This document shows, piece by piece, positions 4,264 through 6,460 of a stretch of DNA of 6,460 nucleotides. Below the pieces are notes generated by a model that saw only the letters and a program-made list of their open reading frames with translations, was not told the DNA's origin and searched no databases. The position numbers and the translations under genes are program-made. The stretch comes from Pseudomonadota bacterium (GTDB taxonomy: Bacteria; Pseudomonadota; Gammaproteobacteria; Pseudomonadales; Pseudomonadaceae). Numbering within the stretch: the first letter of the stretch is position 1; the number at the start of each line of letters is the position of its first letter. The stretch is from the NCBI GenBank assembly GCA_023388335.1, contig JAEWGL010000149.1:1-6460 (forward strand), read 5' to 3'.

Positions 4264-6372
4264 ATGTCCCACCCCAAGCGACGCCCAAAGCGCCATGTAC
4301 CGCTGCTGTTCTGCAGCCTGGGCGCGTGCTCCTCCACCTATGCCGAGCAACCCCTGGTGATCCAGACCCTGGAACCGGTTGTCATCACCGGTACCTATAC
4401 CCCCGGCACCCGCTTCGACCTGCCCTTCTCGGTCGACACCGTGGACCGCGCGCAGATCACCGATGGTCAGCTCGGCGTCAACCTCTCCGAGGTCCTCGCG
4501 CGCGTGCCTGGCCTGGTGGTGCAGAACCGCCAGAACTATGCCCAGGACCTGCAGATCTCATCGCGCGGCTATGGCGCCCGCTCGGCCTTCGGCATCCGCG
4601 GGCTGAAGCTGCTCAGCGACGGCATCCCGGCCAGCACGCCTGATGGCCAGGGCCAAGCCGCCTCGCTCAACCTGGATGTCGCCGACCGCATCGAGGTGCT
4701 CAGGGGGCCGGCCTCGGCCATCTATGGCAGCAACGCTGGCGGGGTGATCCAGATGTTCACCCGCGACGGCAAAGGGCCGGGCACGGTTGGCGCCGAAACC
4801 ACCTTCGGCAGCGATGGCTTCAACAAGAACCACCTCTATGGCGAAGCCGGCAACGACAAGGCGGGTTTCCTGCTCGATGCCTCGCGCCTGGACACCGACG
4901 GCTACCGCGACCACAGCGCGGCACGCCGCGACCAGACTTTCGGCAAACTGACCTTCACCCCGGATGAGGACAGCTACCTGGCACTGATCTACAGCAGCCT
5001 GGAGCAGAACGGCACCCAGGACCCGCTCGGCCAGAGCTGGGAGGCCTACCAGCACGATCCGCGCTCGGTGGCCGCTCCCGCCGAAACCTACAACACCCGC
5101 AAGAGCATCGACCACCAGCAGTTGGCCATGAACTACGAACGCTACTTCGGCCAAGCCCGGCTGCAGTTCAACCTCTATGCCGGGCGGCGCAGCGTGATCC
5201 AGTACCTGTCGATTCCCCGGGGGGTAGTCTCCAATGACCAGCGCGGCGGTGGTGTGGTCGACTTCGATCGTGCGTTCCACGGCGGTACGTTGCGCTGGAT
5301 CCAGCCGGTGCAGGGCGTGCCCGGCGAGCTGACCGTGACGGTCGGTGCCGACTACGACCGCAGCCGCGATGACCGCCGCGGCTACCAGAATTTCAGCGCC
5401 GACCTGCTGGGCGTCAAGGGCGAGCTGCGCCGCGACGAGGTCGACACCGCCACCAGTCTGGACCCATACATCCAGGCCCATTGGGAGCTGAACCGCTGGA
5501 CCGTGGAGGCCGGCCTACGCCACAGCACCCTGGAAATGGACGTGGACGACCACTACCTGGCCAACGGTGATGCCAGTGGCGCGAAGAAGTACCAGCGCAA
5601 CATCCCTTCGCTCTCGGTGATGTATGCCTTTACCCCGGACCTGCACGGCTACGTCAGCGCCGGCAAGGCCTTCGAGACCCCGACCCAGGCCGAGATGGCC
5701 TATGCCCCCGGCCTGGTGGAACGTTTCAACTTCGGCCTGGATCCTGCCACCAGCACCCAGTACGAACTGGGCCTGAAGGCCAGGCTCGACGAACGCACCC
5801 GAATCAACGCCGCCGTGTTCGAGATCCGCACCGAAGACGAAATTGCCGTGGCCAGCTCCACGGAAGGTCGCACCAGCTACCGCAACGCCGGCAAGACCCT
5901 GCGCCGGGGCTTGGAGTTGAGCGTGCAGAGCCAGCTCGATCCGCACTGGCAAGCCACCCTCGCCTATACCCGCCTGCAAGCCACCTACGACCAAGGCTTC
6001 GTCCAAGGCAGCAACGCCATCGAAAAAGGCAACCACCTGCCTGGCGTGCCGCGCAGCAACCTCTATGGCGAACTGCAATGGAAGCCGCGACCGGGCATCA
6101 GCATGGGCTTGGAGGGGCAGTACCGCGACATCGTCTATGTGGAAGACACCAACCAGCAGAAAGCCGCGCCGAGCTACGCCGTGTTCAACTGGCGCACCCG
6201 CTTCGAGCAGCACTATGGGCCATGGACCTTCCACCAGCTGGTACGTCTGGACAACCTGTTCGACCGCCAGTACGTCGGCTCGGTCATCGTCGGCGACAGC
6301 AACGGCCGTTTCTACGAAGCCGCCCCCGGGCGCTCCTGGTACGCGGGGGCCGGTTTGGCGTATCAGTTCTAG
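4264..6372 (+). CDS. pqqU: TonB-dependent outer-membrane receptor, PqqU/YncD family (probable PQQ importer)
   Basis: A 702-residue TonB-dependent receptor closely resembling E. coli YncD (700 residues), now named PqqU because it imports pyrroloquinoline quinone. A basic N-terminus (KRRPKR) and hydrophobic VPLLFCSLGA lead to probable signal peptidase I cleavage after A27 (TYA/EQ). A likely TonB box is EPVVITGT (37-44). The plug domain has NLSEVLARVPGLVVQNRQNY (73-92), DGIPASTPDGQGQ (119-131) and IEVLRGPASAIYGSNAGGV (143-161); these long matches to YncD go beyond general plug motifs. The barrel carries YRDHSAARR, KGELRRDE and FETPTQAEM. The C-terminus RLDNLFDRQYVGSVIV...FYEAAPGRSW ends in AYQF, with the terminal Phe typical of outer-membrane barrels. 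All parts are intact. It appears monocistronic, and no other pqq gene or quinoprotein dehydrogenase is in the window. Family membership is strong; PQQ as the ligand is inferred from E. coli. Confidence 0.92.
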   Translation: MSHPKRRPKRHVPLLFCSLGACSSTYAEQPLVIQTLEPVVITGTYTPGTRFDLPFSVDTVDRAQITDGQLGVNLSEVLARVPGLVVQNRQNYAQDLQISSRGYGARSAFGIRGLKLLSDGIPASTPDGQGQAASLNLDVADRIEVLRGPASAIYGSNAGGVIQMFTRDGKGPGTVGAETTFGSDGFNKNHLYGEAGNDKAGFLLDASRLDTDGYRDHSAARRDQTFGKLTFTPDEDSYLALIYSSLEQNGTQDPLGQSWEAYQHDPRSVAAPAETYNTRKSIDHQQLAMNYERYFGQARLQFNLYAGRRSVIQYLSIPRGVVSNDQRGGGVVDFDRAFHGGTLRWIQPVQGVPGELTVTVGADYDRSRDDRRGYQNFSADLLGVKGELRRDEVDTATSLDPYIQAHWELNRWTVEAGLRHSTLEMDVDDHYLANGDASGAKKYQRNIPSLSVMYAFTPDLHGYVSAGKAFETPTQAEMAYAPGLVERFNFGLDPATSTQYELGLKARLDERTRINAAVFEIRTEDEIAVASSTEGRTSYRNAGKTLRRGLELSVQSQLDPHWQATLAYTRLQATYDQGFVQGSNAIEKGNHLPGVPRSNLYGELQWKPRPGISMGLEGQYRDIVYVEDTNQQKAAPSYAVFNWRTRFEQHYGPWTFHQLVRLDNLFDRQYVGSVIVGDSNGRFYEAAPGRSWYAGAGLAYQF

Positions 6373-6377
6373 GGCTA

Positions 6378-6423
6378 GGCACATGGCTTGAGACTGGATC
6401 ATGGCTAGCTGGTGCATGGCTTA
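6378..6423. repeat. Three imperfect direct repeats after pqqU
   Basis: The 13-base pattern GGNNCATGGCTWN occurs at 6378-6390, 6396-6408 and 6411-6423, with CATGGCT identical in all three (6382, 6400, 6415). Start spacings are 18 and 15 bases. They begin five bases after the stop. Their role is unknown; they could be slippage remnants or a protein-binding array. Confidence 0.6.
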
Positions 6424-6430
6424 GTGTTGT

Positions 6431-6452
6431 GGCGCCCTTGAGATCGAGCGCC
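6431..6452 (+). terminator. Possible hairpin downstream of pqqU
   Basis: GGCGC (6431-6435) can pair with GCGCC (6448-6452) across a 12-base loop. No T run follows within the window. The right arm also forms part of the GC-rich sequence at the window end, which may pair outwards instead, so this is a weak terminator call. Confidence 0.25.
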
Positions 6453-6460
6453 GCCCGCGC
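6448..6460. repeat. Edge of a possible palindromic intergenic repeat, cut by the window end
   Basis: GCGCCGCCCGCGC ends the window. The first seven bases GCGCCGC would pair with GCGGCGC, and the last three bases (CGC or GCGC) could open such an arm just past the edge. I recall similar GC-rich palindromes in Pseudomonas intergenic REP-like elements, but only half is visible here. Confidence 0.3.

Noticed and set aside
3903..4360. Three overlapping plus-strand frames with peptides such as GRLDSNQR and GWIRTNA
   Set aside because: These are translations antisense to tRNA-Gln, a well-known source of false protein annotations. They have no good ribosome binding sites and cross the tRNA.
4558..6417. 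Two minus-strand frames of about 300 codons
   Set aside because: Both are antisense to pqqU, have compositions typical of shadow frames, and show no recognisable motifs.

Overview
The window looks like a chromosomal segment of a gamma-proteobacterium, most likely a Pseudomonas of the fluorescent/putida type. This rests on the high G+C content, the strong G/C bias at third codon positions, and the resemblance of the proteins to known families; I could not run a database search. No mobile element, integrase, CRISPR array or phage gene is visible. Most of the window is ordinary, well-conserved metabolic and housekeeping sequence.

Positions 1-1628 (minus strand) hold a tightly packed operon for a three-subunit molybdenum hydroxylase of the E. 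coli PaoABC (YagTSR) aldehyde oxidoreductase type. Its order is 2Fe-2S subunit (1104-1628), FAD/4Fe-4S subunit (121-1107), then the molybdopterin subunit, of which only the first 40 codons are present (1-121). The genes overlap by 4 bp and 1 bp, and both internal starts have strong Shine-Dalgarno sequences. Unlike E. coli PaoA, the 2Fe-2S subunit has no Tat signal, which suggests a cytoplasmic enzyme.

Positions 1629-1813 are a divergent intergenic region. It is followed by rlhA (1814-3814, plus), a U32-family 23S rRNA C2501 hydroxylase that keeps all the cysteines expected of the family. A GC-rich hairpin begins two bases after its stop codon.

Positions 3815-4263 contain no protein gene. They hold a tRNA-Gln(UUG) gene on the minus strand (4012-4086, CCA encoded) with a plausible promoter, a second hairpin, and the leader of the next gene. 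The two flanking gaps (197 and 177 bases) show only the small elements listed.

Positions 4264-6372 (plus) encode a 702-residue TonB-dependent outer-membrane receptor that closely resembles E. coli YncD, now called PqqU, the pyrroloquinoline quinone (PQQ) importer. Downstream (6373-6460) are three short imperfect direct repeats and the edge of a GC-rich palindromic sequence cut by the window end.

The four units look independently transcribed. Loose links are redox cofactors and iron: a Mo/FAD/Fe-S oxidoreductase, an iron-dependent rRNA hydroxylase, and a receptor probably for the redox cofactor PQQ. I do not see evidence that they form one system.
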